Assembly (NCBI RefSeq): GCF_000626715.1
Contig: NZ_AQRA01000004.1
Coordinates: 248,001-312,000, forward strand
Direction of reading: 5' to 3'
DNA length: 64,000 nt
From: Aquimarina atlantica
GTDB taxonomy: Bacteria > Bacteroidota > Bacteroidia > Flavobacteriales > Flavobacteriaceae
This document shows positions 1 through 7,200 of this stretch, piece by piece; the first letter of the stretch is position 1; the number at the start of each line of letters is the position of its first letter. The translations under genes and the position numbers were made by a program. Under the pieces are notes generated by a model that made no database searches, was not told the origin of the DNA, and saw only the letters and a program-made list of their open reading frames with translations.

Positions 1-254
1 AAATATCTCAGTTTGATAATCCTGTATATATCTCACTGGATATGGATGGTTTTGATCCAGCGTATGCGCCCGGAGTTTCGCACCACGAGCCAGGAGGCCT
101 ATCCTCTAGACAAGTAATAGATTTAATTCATACTATAAAAGGCGAAATTGTTGGTGCCGATATCGTAGAATACAATCCTAACAGAGATTTTCAGAATATG
201 ACTGCATTTCTGGCAGCCAAAATGATGAAAGAAATTTTGGGAAAGATGTTATAA
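1..254 (+). CDS. Ureohydrolase (arginase/agmatinase family), C-terminal part
   Basis: The gene enters from the left edge and is read in frame from base 3; only the last 83 residues are in the window. They carry the ureohydrolase metal signature S-L-D-M-D-G-F-D-P followed by AYAPG and EPGGLSSRQ. The aspartates of this signature bind the two Mn ions that activate water for attack on the guanidino carbon. The family covers arginase, agmatinase and formimidoylglutamase. The tail (VGADIVEYNPNRD, then TAFLAAKMMKEIL) fits the arginase/agmatinase branch; substrate cannot be fixed from this fragment. Arginase would yield ornithine and urea. An ornithine cyclodeaminase homologue is encoded 6 kb downstream, but nothing shows that the two are co-regulated. 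Confidence 0.85.
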   Translation, partial: ISQFDNPVYISLDMDGFDPAYAPGVSHHEPGGLSSRQVIDLIHTIKGEIVGADIVEYNPNRDFQNMTAFLAAKMMKEILGKML

Positions 255-340
255 TTAATTACAATATCATAGATTATGCTAACAAATATAGTATTCTATA
301 CATTATCACAAATTGTATATGTTGATCAAATAAAATTAGA

Positions 341-1231
341 GTGACATCTGAAAACGAAATCATAACTTCAAAAAAATGGGAATTGGATAAAATTTCAATT
401 TCTCATAATATTATTGATTATAAAACATTTGGATCTTATGTCTCTAAAAATAATTCTGAATCGGTTAGACTACATTTTGGACTAAGTGGAAATTATAATT
501 TTAAGTACAAACAGCTAAACTCTTCTTTCGATTTAGTAGGATCACACAATAACATAATGTATTCTAAAGGAATAGAAATCGAAGTATCTAACAAGAGTAA
601 AAGAATTGAGACTTTTGGAATTAATTTCGATACAGATTTTTTTATTCATATTGCTCAAAACGGAAATGAATCACTAAAAAAACTGGCCGATAAAGTAATC
701 CTTAATGAAAATGCTATTCTATCTAATGAGTGGAGGCCTAATAATTTTAAAATACAACAAGTAATTAATGAAATTCTATATGCACAATATACTAATGAAC
801 TCAAAAACCTATTCCTACTATCAAAAAGTATTGAACTTCTCGTATTACAAGCAGAACTATATGAATTAAGCACCACGAACAAATTCATTAAGTCAAATTC
901 TGATAAACAAAAACTATTTGAAGCAAAAGAAGTTTTAACCCTACAAATAGATAATCCGCCAACAATTAGTCAATTATCAAAAATAATTGGTCTCAATGAA
1001 TATAAACTCAAGAAAGGGTTTAAAGAATTATTTGGCACCACTGTATTTGGGTACATTCATAATAATCGAATGCATCTGGCCAAAAGATTATTATTAGGAA
1101 CCGATCTGTCTGCAAAAGAAATTGCTTATAAAGCTGGTTATAGTTCTCCTCAACATTTTTCAAAAGCATTTAAAAAAGAATTTGGGACTACTCCCGATAG
1201 TATTAGAAATTATCCCGATCGTACAATCTAA
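341..1231 (+). CDS. AraC-family transcriptional regulator
   Basis: A 296-residue cytoplasmic regulator. The last ~100 residues form the AraC double helix-turn-helix: first helix pair around PTISQLSKIIGLNEYKLKKG, then the linker with FGYIHNNRMHLAKRLL, and the second pair KEIAYKAGYSSPQHFSKAFK followed by FGTTP, all typical. The N-terminal ~190 residues have no motif I recognise and presumably sense a ligand. The start is GTG at 341; the next in-frame ATG would delete about 70 residues. The SRPBCC lipoprotein gene begins 49 nt downstream on the same strand, so the regulator may control or be co-transcribed with it (inference). Confidence 0.9.
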   Translation: MTSENEIITSKKWELDKISISHNIIDYKTFGSYVSKNNSESVRLHFGLSGNYNFKYKQLNSSFDLVGSHNNIMYSKGIEIEVSNKSKRIETFGINFDTDFFIHIAQNGNESLKKLADKVILNENAILSNEWRPNNFKIQQVINEILYAQYTNELKNLFLLSKSIELLVLQAELYELSTTNKFIKSNSDKQKLFEAKEVLTLQIDNPPTISQLSKIIGLNEYKLKKGFKELFGTTVFGYIHNNRMHLAKRLLLGTDLSAKEIAYKAGYSSPQHFSKAFKKEFGTTPDSIRNYPDRTI

Positions 1232-1280
1232 AGGAAGAAAATGGTAGCATTTTTGGTTTCAAATTGTAAAACTAAAACAT

Positions 1281-1793
1281 ATGAAAACCAGATTTTCCTT
1301 ATTAATAATCGCCTCATTATTATTAATAGGCTGTAAATCAAAAAACTCTACCGCAATTATGATGATCGAAAAAGAAATTCAGTTCAATGCTAATAAAGAA
1401 AAAGTATGGGAATTATTAACAAATCCAGCAATAACCAAACAATATATGTATGGTTGTGAAGTGCTATCAGATTGGGAAATAGGAGGCTCCATTTTTTGGA
1501 AAGGCCAAACCGAGGATGGTAAAGAAGTTACCTATGTAAAAGGAAAAATAGTTGAATATAAAAAAGGAAAACGGGTAACTTTTACCATGTTTGATCCAAA
1601 TATGGAAATTGAAGACATTCCTGAAAATTATTTGAGTCTAACGTATGACCTAAAAGAAAAAAACAATAAAACTATATTAAAACTTACTCAGGGAAATTTT
1701 GCAACCGTTGCTCTTGGAGAAAAGAGATATGAAGAATCTCTAAAAGGGTGGGAAATGGTAATCCCAACTATGAAACAGATAGTAGAACAATAA
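1281..1793 (+). CDS. SRPBCC (START-like) domain lipoprotein
   Basis: A 170-residue protein with a lipoprotein signal (hydrophobic run then LLIGC, Cys about 18), so probably membrane anchored. The mature part resembles the AHSA1/SRPBCC fold: IEKEIQFNANKEKVWELLTN at the start of the first strand/helix, a GGSIFWKG stretch, then the long C-terminal helix ending GWEMVIPTMKQI. Such domains bind hydrophobic ligands in a helix-grip pocket. Most AHSA1-like proteins are cytoplasmic, so the export signal is unusual. An internal Met (MMIEKEIQ, residue ~28) could start a cytoplasmic form. It follows the AraC gene by 49 nt and is closed by a strong terminator. Confidence 0.8.
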   Translation: MKTRFSLLIIASLLLIGCKSKNSTAIMMIEKEIQFNANKEKVWELLTNPAITKQYMYGCEVLSDWEIGGSIFWKGQTEDGKEVTYVKGKIVEYKKGKRVTFTMFDPNMEIEDIPENYLSLTYDLKEKNNKTILKLTQGNFATVALGEKRYEESLKGWEMVIPTMKQIVEQ

Positions 1794-1812
1794 ATCTCGA
1801 ATAAAGAGAAAC

Positions 1813-1850
1813 AATAACGGTTTGCTTATTTTTTCAAACCGTTATTTCTG
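1813..1850. terminator. Bidirectional intrinsic terminator
   Basis: A 12-bp perfect stem (AATAACGGTTTG at 1813-1824 with CAAACCGTTATT at 1835-1846) with a T-rich loop lies between the convergent genes ending at 1793 (+) and 1881 (-). It can end transcription from both sides. Confidence 0.8.
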
Positions 1851-1880
1851 CATTCACTTTTTATAGTATTTTTTTATTAT

Positions 1881-2852
1881 TTAATTTAAATTTATAATAA
1901 TATTTCCTTTTTTGTTTCCGCTTTCAATATATCTGTGAGCTTCAGCAATTTGTTCTAAATTGTATCTTTTATCAATAATTGTATTTAATTTTCCTTTTTC
2001 AAAAAGTATGGTTAGTTCTTTTAAGAATATTTTTCGTAATGAAATAGGTCGAAAACCTGTAGCTGAAAACATTACTTTCTTTTTACTAAACACTTTTGTC
2101 CACAGCATTTGAAAAAGGGTAGAAACTTGTAGAACAGGATTTAGATATATCCCTTTTTTAATCAATGAGTCTTTACAGTCATAAAATGAACTTTTGTTAG
2201 CAACATCAAAAATAATATCATAGAGTTCTCCATTTTCTGTAAACTTATCACAGGTATAATCAATAACTTTATCAGCACCCAGCGACTTTACCATATTCAT
2301 ATTGGTTGAACTGCATACTCCTGTTACATTAGCTCCAAACGATTTTGCAATTTGAACAGCAGCAGACCCCACTGTCCCCGAAGCACCATTAATAAGAACT
2401 TTTTGATTGTTTTTCACTTTTGCCATAGATACTAAGAAATTCCAAGCAGCCATAAAAGTACAAACTGATGCGACATCCTCATCATTCATGTTTTCAGGTT
2501 TTTTTAGCAATAAACCTTCTTCTTCAATACAAACATACTCTGCATAACAACCTAGATTTTGGCCAGAATGTCCAAATACTTTGTCGCCTACTTTAAATTT
2601 AGTAACATCATTACTTATTTCTACTATTTCTCCAGAAAATTCAGCACCCAACACAGAGTTTTTAGGTTTTGTTAAACCCAAAAATAATCTTGTGAAGTAT
2701 GGTTCTCCTTTTCGTTGTAAAAGATCTTCTGTAGTAATTGGTATTGCATTTATCTTTATCAATACCTCTTTGCCTCTAGGTATAGGCTTTTTAACATCTT
2801 CAAGTTTAAATACATCTGGAGTTCCATATTTATTAATTGTAACTGCTTTCAT
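1881..2852 (-). CDS. NAD(P)-dependent zinc-less alcohol dehydrogenase / quinone oxidoreductase family (MDR)
   Basis: A 323-residue medium-chain dehydrogenase/reductase. I start it at the ATG at 2852 (MKAVTINKYGTPDVF), the usual family start; an upstream TTG would add ten residues unlike the family. The N-terminal GroES-like domain includes GAEFSGEIVEI and VGDKVFGH. The Rossmann domain includes the nucleotide motif NGASGTVGSAAVQIAKSFGA, which prefers NADPH in this group. The catalytic-zinc Cys/His ligands of true alcohol dehydrogenases are absent, so it is most like quinone reductases or enoyl reductases. Cytoplasmic; substrate unknown. It is a single gene convergent with the SRPBCC gene. Confidence 0.88.
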   Translation of the reverse strand: MKAVTINKYGTPDVFKLEDVKKPIPRGKEVLIKINAIPITTEDLLQRKGEPYFTRLFLGLTKPKNSVLGAEFSGEIVEISNDVTKFKVGDKVFGHSGQNLGCYAEYVCIEEEGLLLKKPENMNDEDVASVCTFMAAWNFLVSMAKVKNNQKVLINGASGTVGSAAVQIAKSFGANVTGVCSSTNMNMVKSLGADKVIDYTCDKFTENGELYDIIFDVANKSSFYDCKDSLIKKGIYLNPVLQVSTLFQMLWTKVFSKKKVMFSATGFRPISLRKIFLKELTILFEKGKLNTIIDKRYNLEQIAEAHRYIESGNKKGNIIINLN

Positions 2853-2869
2853 TATTTTAATTTTAACGT

Positions 2870-3020
2870 CACACAACGACAATGTATATACATTAGAAAG
2901 TCATCAAAATAGCAAAGAAAATAATGATTTCCTAAAAATTAAAGTTACCATTATCCTACGTTTCTTAAAGTGCTTGATATTTAACGATATGAGCTCCAGG
3001 TAGACTTTATCAACCCAAAG
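2870..3020 (+). pseudogene. Decayed partial copy of the secreted-protein gene at 3108
   Basis: Bases 2872-3013 align with 3261-3403 of the downstream gene: both read GACAATGTATATACA, then CATCAAAATAG, AAAGAAA, TTTAA and TTTATCAAC-like blocks in the same order. The copy lacks the 5' third with the signal peptide, has indels and stops, and has no open frame. It is the remnant of a tandem duplication. It lies between the MDR gene start and the promoter of the intact copy. Confidence 0.75.
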
Positions 3021-3021
3021 A

Positions 3022-3069
3022 TTTCACTGAAAACAAGGGGATACAAATCATTTATGATGTCTATCTTTG
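3022..3069 (+). promoter_or_regulatory. Palindromic element plus -7 box (copy 1 of 3)
   Basis: TTTCACTGAAAACA at 3022-3035 is followed after exactly 26 nt by TATCTTTG (3062-3069), a perfect TAnnTTTG -7 box. The gene start is 38 nt further on. The same arrangement occurs at 10960-10913 and 52591-52544 on the other strand. The element contains the palindrome TTTCA-C-TGAAA and occupies the position of an activator site in place of a recognisable -33 element. Confidence 0.75.
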
Positions 3070-3107
3070 ATCCTAAGATATATAGTAAATAATTAACGTG
3101 AGGACAT

Positions 3108-3545
3108 ATGAAAAAAATAATTTTAATTCTTTTAGTATTCTTACCGCTATTTTCTTTTTCGCAAAACGACTTAGATAAAATTCTGGTAGGGAATCACTAT
3201 CTATCTGTTCAATGGATTTCATGGGACTATTTTGGAACTGCCAAGATCGAAAAAACAGATAACGACAATGTATATACAATAGAGGGCCATCAAAATAGTA
3301 AAGAAAGTAGTGATTTCTTAAAAATTAAAGGTACTATTACTCCAAGCTCTGCAAAACATTTGATATTTAACGGTACTATTGAGACTCAGGTAGATTTTAT
3401 AAACAACGGAAAACCTTGCAAAAGAGAAGGAAAATTTAATTTTAAAGTAAAGGGAAACAGAAAGTACTGGAGGCTCCAGGAGATGGGTAACCCCTGTAGT
3501 GAAGTTACCGATTATGTAGATATTTATTTTATTCAAAAAAAATGA
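3108..3545 (+). CDS. Small secreted protein of unknown function
   Basis: A 145-residue protein with a clear Sec signal peptide (MKKIILILLVFLPLFSFSQ, cleavage after SFS/Q). The mature part is about 125 residues, beta-rich by appearance. It has two cysteines (in KPCKREG and GNPCSEV) that could form a disulphide, and ends in DYVDIYFIQKK. I do not recognise a family. It has its own promoter carrying the 14-nt palindromic element, and a decayed paralogue directly upstream, so this locus has been duplicating. Likely periplasmic or surface-exposed. Confidence 0.8.
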   Translation: MKKIILILLVFLPLFSFSQNDLDKILVGNHYLSVQWISWDYFGTAKIEKTDNDNVYTIEGHQNSKESSDFLKIKGTITPSSAKHLIFNGTIETQVDFINNGKPCKREGKFNFKVKGNRKYWRLQEMGNPCSEVTDYVDIYFIQKK

Positions 3546-3624
3546 TATCCTACAAAATTTCATTATCCAAACAGATATCCAGGGGCTATACTCCTAATTT
3601 TTATCTACTGAATTATTTTTTTTC

Positions 3625-3710
3625 TATATTTGTATAGACAGAAATATAGTAACAGTATGTTACACTCTTGTTTTTTAGCTTAAGGAAGAACATCGGAAAA
3701 ACAAGTGAAT
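3625..3710 (+). promoter_or_regulatory. Promoter and structured 5' leader of the amino-acid operon
   Basis: TATATTTG (3625-3632) matches TAnnTTTG, so transcription should begin near 3638, 170 nt before the first start codon. The leader holds a small hairpin GTAAC/GTTAC (3649-3663), then a 9-bp perfect stem CTTGTTTTT/AAAAACAAG (3667-3675 with 3697-3705) around a purine-rich loop AGCTTAAGGAAGAACATCGG. The loop could pair with the following TTTCTT (3710-3715), giving an H-type pseudoknot. A strong terminator follows. This is the layout of a transcription attenuator or riboswitch; it matches no class I can name. Confidence 0.6.
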
Positions 3711-3721
3711 TTCTTTACGGA

Positions 3722-3776
3722 AAACCTCCGTATACCTTAATCAACAAAAGTTGGTTTGGTGTACGGAGGTTTTTTT
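3722..3776 (+). terminator. Leader terminator (attenuator) before the operon at 3810
   Basis: A 15-nt arm AAACCTCCGTATACC (3722-3736) pairs with GGTGTACGGAGGTTT (3758-3772) with one wobble, followed by a T run. The nearest upstream gene on this strand ends at 3545, before the 3625 promoter, so this hairpin sits within the 5' leader of the downstream operon and should gate read-through. Confidence 0.8.
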
Positions 3777-3809
3777 ATTACACCAGGTATTAATTAATAC
3801 ATTACTATT

Positions 3810-5294
3810 ATGAAAAAAGGTATCATCGCATTTGTGGCAATTATCATTGTTGCTATTGTTACTTTGTATTTCTTTCCCCAAATTTTATATACCACATCAT
3901 TCGGGCAAAGAATATTGATGAAAATGGAAGGAGATCAAGTAGCAGAATTTTATTTTAAAGAAAATCAGACTACCAAAGACACCCTATACATGAATGGTGT
4001 TATTTATTCTAATACACTATATGATATTAAAGAAATCCTATTCGAAAATCCAGAAGTAACCACATTGGTAATGGAAGAGGTTCCCGGGTCTATTGACGAT
4101 GAAATAAATCTTCTTGCTTCTCGCGAAATCAGGAAACACCATATAAACACTTACATCCCCAAAAACGGAATGGTAGCTTCTGGCGGAACAGATATGTTTT
4201 TGGCAGGAGAAAAACGAAATATTCACGTTACAGCCAAGTTGGGAGTACATTCCTGGTCGGGAGAAGATAGTGTTGCATTAGATTTTCCGAAAGACCACGA
4301 AGAACATAAAAAATATCTAAACTACTATACCGAAATGAATATTCCTACAGCATTTTATTGGTATACATTAGAAGCAGCTCCTGCAGATAGTATTCATTGG
4401 ATGACAGCTAACGAAATAAAAAAGTATGATGTAGTAACCGATTCGGGAATAGAAACAACCGAATTATTGGATATTCAAAGACAAATATCATCAGATCAGT
4501 ATTTAGGAAGGGGCACAGGAAACAATCAAAAAGCACAAGACTTTATCAGGTCATATTTTAAAGATATCGGTTTAGAAAAATTAGATGCAGATTATGATTC
4601 TCACTTCACTTTTAAAGATAGAAAAACCAAAAAAGAAAGAACAGGGACTAATTTTATAGGCTATGTAAAAGGAAAAACATATCCCAAAAAATATATAGTT
4701 ATTGGTGCGCATTATGATCACCTTGGGGTAATAAACGATACGATATACAATGGTGCAGATGATAATGCCTCTGGTACTTCTGCCCTACTGATCCTAGCAA
4801 AATATTTTTCTAAAAACCAACCTCAGCATTCTATTCTTTTTGCAGCTTTTGATGCCGAAGAATTAGGCCTATTTGGTTCTAAACATTTTGTAGATAACCC
4901 TCCTGTTTTGTTATCCGATATCAAACTCAATATCAATATGGACATGATTAGTCGTAATCCTAAAAACGAAATATATGTTGTTGGGACCTATCCTTATCCA
5001 CAATTTAAACCCATAATCGAAAGTATTGCTAAAGATGGTCCATTAACCGTTTCTTATGGTCATGATGATCCAGAAGATAAAACCAAAGATTATTGGATGT
5101 TTTCTTCTGATAATGGTCCTTTTTTTAGAAAAGGAATCCCCAATATCACTTTTAGTGAAGAAGATCACCCAGGTTATCACCAGGCAAGCGATGATGTCGA
5201 AGAGATACATCCCGAATATTATAAAAACGTAGCAAAATTAATACAGAAATCTATTGAAGCGATAGATCAAAATTTTCCAAACTCAAAACAATGA
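3810..5294 (+). CDS. Membrane-anchored fusion of a ClpP-like serine-protease domain and an M28 metallopeptidase
   Basis: A 494-residue protein with an uncleaved-looking N-terminal membrane segment (residues ~5-25). Residues ~55-215 resemble periplasmic ClpP/crotonase-fold proteins: GSIDDE (93-98), a nucleophile-like Ser124 in MVASGGTD, LAGEKR, and His147 in AKLGVHSW, ending MTANEIKKYDVV. Residues ~225-490 are an M28 aminopeptidase with all zinc ligands visible: H301 and D303 (GAHYDHLG), D317 (GADDNASG), E350/E351 (DAEELG), D378 (NMDMISR) and H457 (GYHQASDD). It probably acts in the periplasm, releasing amino acids. Its stop overlaps the next start (ATGA), making it the first gene of a four-gene operon. 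The two-protease fusion is unusual. Confidence 0.85.
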   Translation: MKKGIIAFVAIIIVAIVTLYFFPQILYTTSFGQRILMKMEGDQVAEFYFKENQTTKDTLYMNGVIYSNTLYDIKEILFENPEVTTLVMEEVPGSIDDEINLLASREIRKHHINTYIPKNGMVASGGTDMFLAGEKRNIHVTAKLGVHSWSGEDSVALDFPKDHEEHKKYLNYYTEMNIPTAFYWYTLEAAPADSIHWMTANEIKKYDVVTDSGIETTELLDIQRQISSDQYLGRGTGNNQKAQDFIRSYFKDIGLEKLDADYDSHFTFKDRKTKKERTGTNFIGYVKGKTYPKKYIVIGAHYDHLGVINDTIYNGADDNASGTSALLILAKYFSKNQPQHSILFAAFDAEELGLFGSKHFVDNPPVLLSDIKLNINMDMISRNPKNEIYVVGTYPYPQFKPIIESIAKDGPLTVSYGHDDPEDKTKDYWMFSSDNGPFFRKGIPNITFSEEDHPGYHQASDDVEEIHPEYYKNVAKLIQKSIEAIDQNFPNSKQ

Positions 5295-6256
5295 TACGTG
5301 CTACAGATATAATTGATGCTTACAAAATCAGTAAACCTGATTTGAATAGAACACCTATGGCTCATTCTCCAGAACTAAGTAAAATATCCGGGGCGAATGT
5401 CTTTCTTAAAATGGAATTTTTACAATATACAGGATCATTTAAAATACGAGGAGTTCTTACTAAAGTACGCAGTTTAGACAAAAGTGTTTTTGACAAAACT
5501 TTTGTAGCGGCATCTACAGGAAATCATGCTGCGGCGTTTGGTTATGCTTCAGAAAAATTTGGGTTTAAAGGTGTATTATTCCTTCCGAAAAAAACAAGTG
5601 ATGCAAAAATAAAAACTCTTGAACAATATGGGATGAGAGTTATTTTCTATGGTGAAAACAGCCTGGAAACAGAAGAAAAGGCAAGAGCCTATGCAAAAGA
5701 TATCAATGGTGTTTTAATTCATCCCTATAATGACCAGGAAATCATTAAAGGTCAAGGTACTATCGCTGTCGAAATAGAAGAACAAGTACCAGAAGTTGAT
5801 GTTATTTTAACACCTGTGGGCGGTGGCGGACTGGCATCTGGCATAAGTACTTATTTTAGTACTCATCATACTATTTCGGTCGTTGGTTGTCAACCTAAAA
5901 ATGCTTCAGAAATGCATTTATCGATACTACAAAACGGTATTGTTCCTCCAAGTACTTTATCCACTATCGCAGATGCATCTGCAGGCGGAATTGAAAATAA
6001 CGCCATCACCTTTGATATTTGTAAAAAACACTTATCTGGTTTTGAGATTATCGAAGAAGAAGATATTAAAAAAGCCGTAGCGTTTATGATGAAATATCAT
6101 AAAGTAGAAATTGAACCCACCGCCGCTTTGCCGGTAGCAGCATTATTACAAAGCAAAGCGTATCATGGAAAAAATGTGGTTCTGGTACTAACAGGAAAAA
6201 AAATAGACAATCAATTATTAACTCAAATAATGGTGAAATATGGCGACTATTATTAA
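5291..6256 (+). CDS. PLP-dependent serine/threonine dehydratase-family lyase
   Basis: A 321-residue fold-type II PLP enzyme without a C-terminal ACT domain, so catabolic rather than isoleucine-feedback type. Visible motifs are the Schiff-base lysine K51 in TGSFKIRG, the substrate loop STGNHAA (75-81) and the phosphate-binding GGGG (177-180). The family removes water from beta-hydroxy amino acids (threonine, serine, hydroxyaspartate); EutB of ectoine breakdown and BhcB belong here. It overlaps the peptidase gene by 4 nt and the cyclodeaminase gene by 17 nt, so translation is coupled. Substrate unknown; the pairing with an ornithine-cyclodeaminase homologue recalls eutBC and bhcBD. Confidence 0.88.
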   Translation: MIRATDIIDAYKISKPDLNRTPMAHSPELSKISGANVFLKMEFLQYTGSFKIRGVLTKVRSLDKSVFDKTFVAASTGNHAAAFGYASEKFGFKGVLFLPKKTSDAKIKTLEQYGMRVIFYGENSLETEEKARAYAKDINGVLIHPYNDQEIIKGQGTIAVEIEEQVPEVDVILTPVGGGGLASGISTYFSTHHTISVVGCQPKNASEMHLSILQNGIVPPSTLSTIADASAGGIENNAITFDICKKHLSGFEIIEEEDIKKAVAFMMKYHKVEIEPTAALPVAALLQSKAYHGKNVVLVLTGKKIDNQLLTQIMVKYGDYY

Positions 6257-7196
6257 TCTAAAAGACATAAAAAAAAGTATACAATCAGTAGATATAGTTG
6301 CGGCTATGAAAGAAGGTTTTATACATTATAGTAATGAAAAAACGGTGGTTCCGCCCGTAGGTGAATTATTATTTGAAGACCCTCCTGGAGATGTGCATAT
6401 TAAATATGGATATATAAAGAATGATGATTTTTATGTTATCAAAATTGCCTCTGGTTTTTACAACAATTCAAAATTAGGGATAGCTTCCAGTCAGGGAATG
6501 ATGCTCATATTTAGTCAGAAAACAGGGCAGCCTGTAGCCATTTTATTAGACGAAGGGCATCTTACCGATATTCGTACTGCAGCAGCAGGTGCTCTGGCAG
6601 CTATGTATTTTGCTCCAAAAAAAATAAAAGCCATTGGTATTATTGGTACCGGAATACAGGCCAAGTTACAGTTGCAATTTCTGCAGAAAAACAATCCTTG
6701 TAAAACCGTATGGGTATGGGGAAGAACACTAGAAAACACAGAGAAGTTTAAAGCAGAATTGAGTCCTGATTTTGATATTCATATTGCCAAAACTCCAGCA
6801 GAAGTAGCAAAAAACAGTACTTTAATTGTTACTACCACTCCTTCTGAAGTTGCATTGCTCGACGCAAAAGATATCCTGCCAGGTACTCATATCACAGCAG
6901 TAGGATCTGATACTTCAGACAAACAGGAACTTGATAGTAAAGTGCTTCAAAAAGCAGATATTGTCATTGCAGATAGTATTCCGCAAAGTAAAAATAGAGG
7001 CGAAATATATCGAGCCATTAAAGATGGTACAATTTCCGAAGAAAAAATCGTTGAGCTTGGTCATGTAATTCAGGATCCTGCCTTGCAGCGTACCAATGAT
7101 GATCAAATAACAGTAGTAGACCTTACAGGAGTTGCAGTACAAGATATAATGATTGCAAAAGCTGTTTATAAAACATACATGAATACTAAAATATAA
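6240..7196 (+). CDS. Ornithine cyclodeaminase / mu-crystallin family protein
   Basis: A 318-residue NAD(P)-dependent enzyme. It shows the substrate-binding segment LTDIRTAAAGALA (108-120) and a Rossmann GIIGTGIQA (133-141), followed by AVGSDTSDKQELD and VDLTGVAVQDIMIA near the end. The family includes ornithine cyclodeaminase (ornithine to proline plus ammonia), alanine dehydrogenase, iminosuccinate reductase BhcD and EutC, so the exact reaction is open. It begins inside the dehydratase gene and ends 4 nt before the aminotransferase gene. With an arginase-like gene nearby, ornithine to proline is one plausible role. Confidence 0.88.
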   Translation: MATIINLKDIKKSIQSVDIVAAMKEGFIHYSNEKTVVPPVGELLFEDPPGDVHIKYGYIKNDDFYVIKIASGFYNNSKLGIASSQGMMLIFSQKTGQPVAILLDEGHLTDIRTAAAGALAAMYFAPKKIKAIGIIGTGIQAKLQLQFLQKNNPCKTVWVWGRTLENTEKFKAELSPDFDIHIAKTPAEVAKNSTLIVTTTPSEVALLDAKDILPGTHITAVGSDTSDKQELDSKVLQKADIVIADSIPQSKNRGEIYRAIKDGTISEEKIVELGHVIQDPALQRTNDDQITVVDLTGVAVQDIMIAKAVYKTYMNTKI

Positions 7197-7200
7197 TAGA

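Noticed and set aside
2581..3003. Plus-strand frame across the start of the MDR gene
   Set aside because: It is antisense to the dehydrogenase and ends in the decayed copy of the secreted-protein gene.
3640..3776. Naming the leader as a known riboswitch (SAM, preQ1, guanidine, glycine)
   Set aside because: I cannot match the conserved core of any of these classes; only attenuator layout is supported.
5291..7196. Assignment of the dehydratase and OCD homologue to the beta-hydroxyaspartate cycle or ectoine breakdown
   Set aside because: Partner genes specific to these pathways (aldolase, ectoine hydrolase/deacetylase) are absent, and the aminotransferase is of another class.
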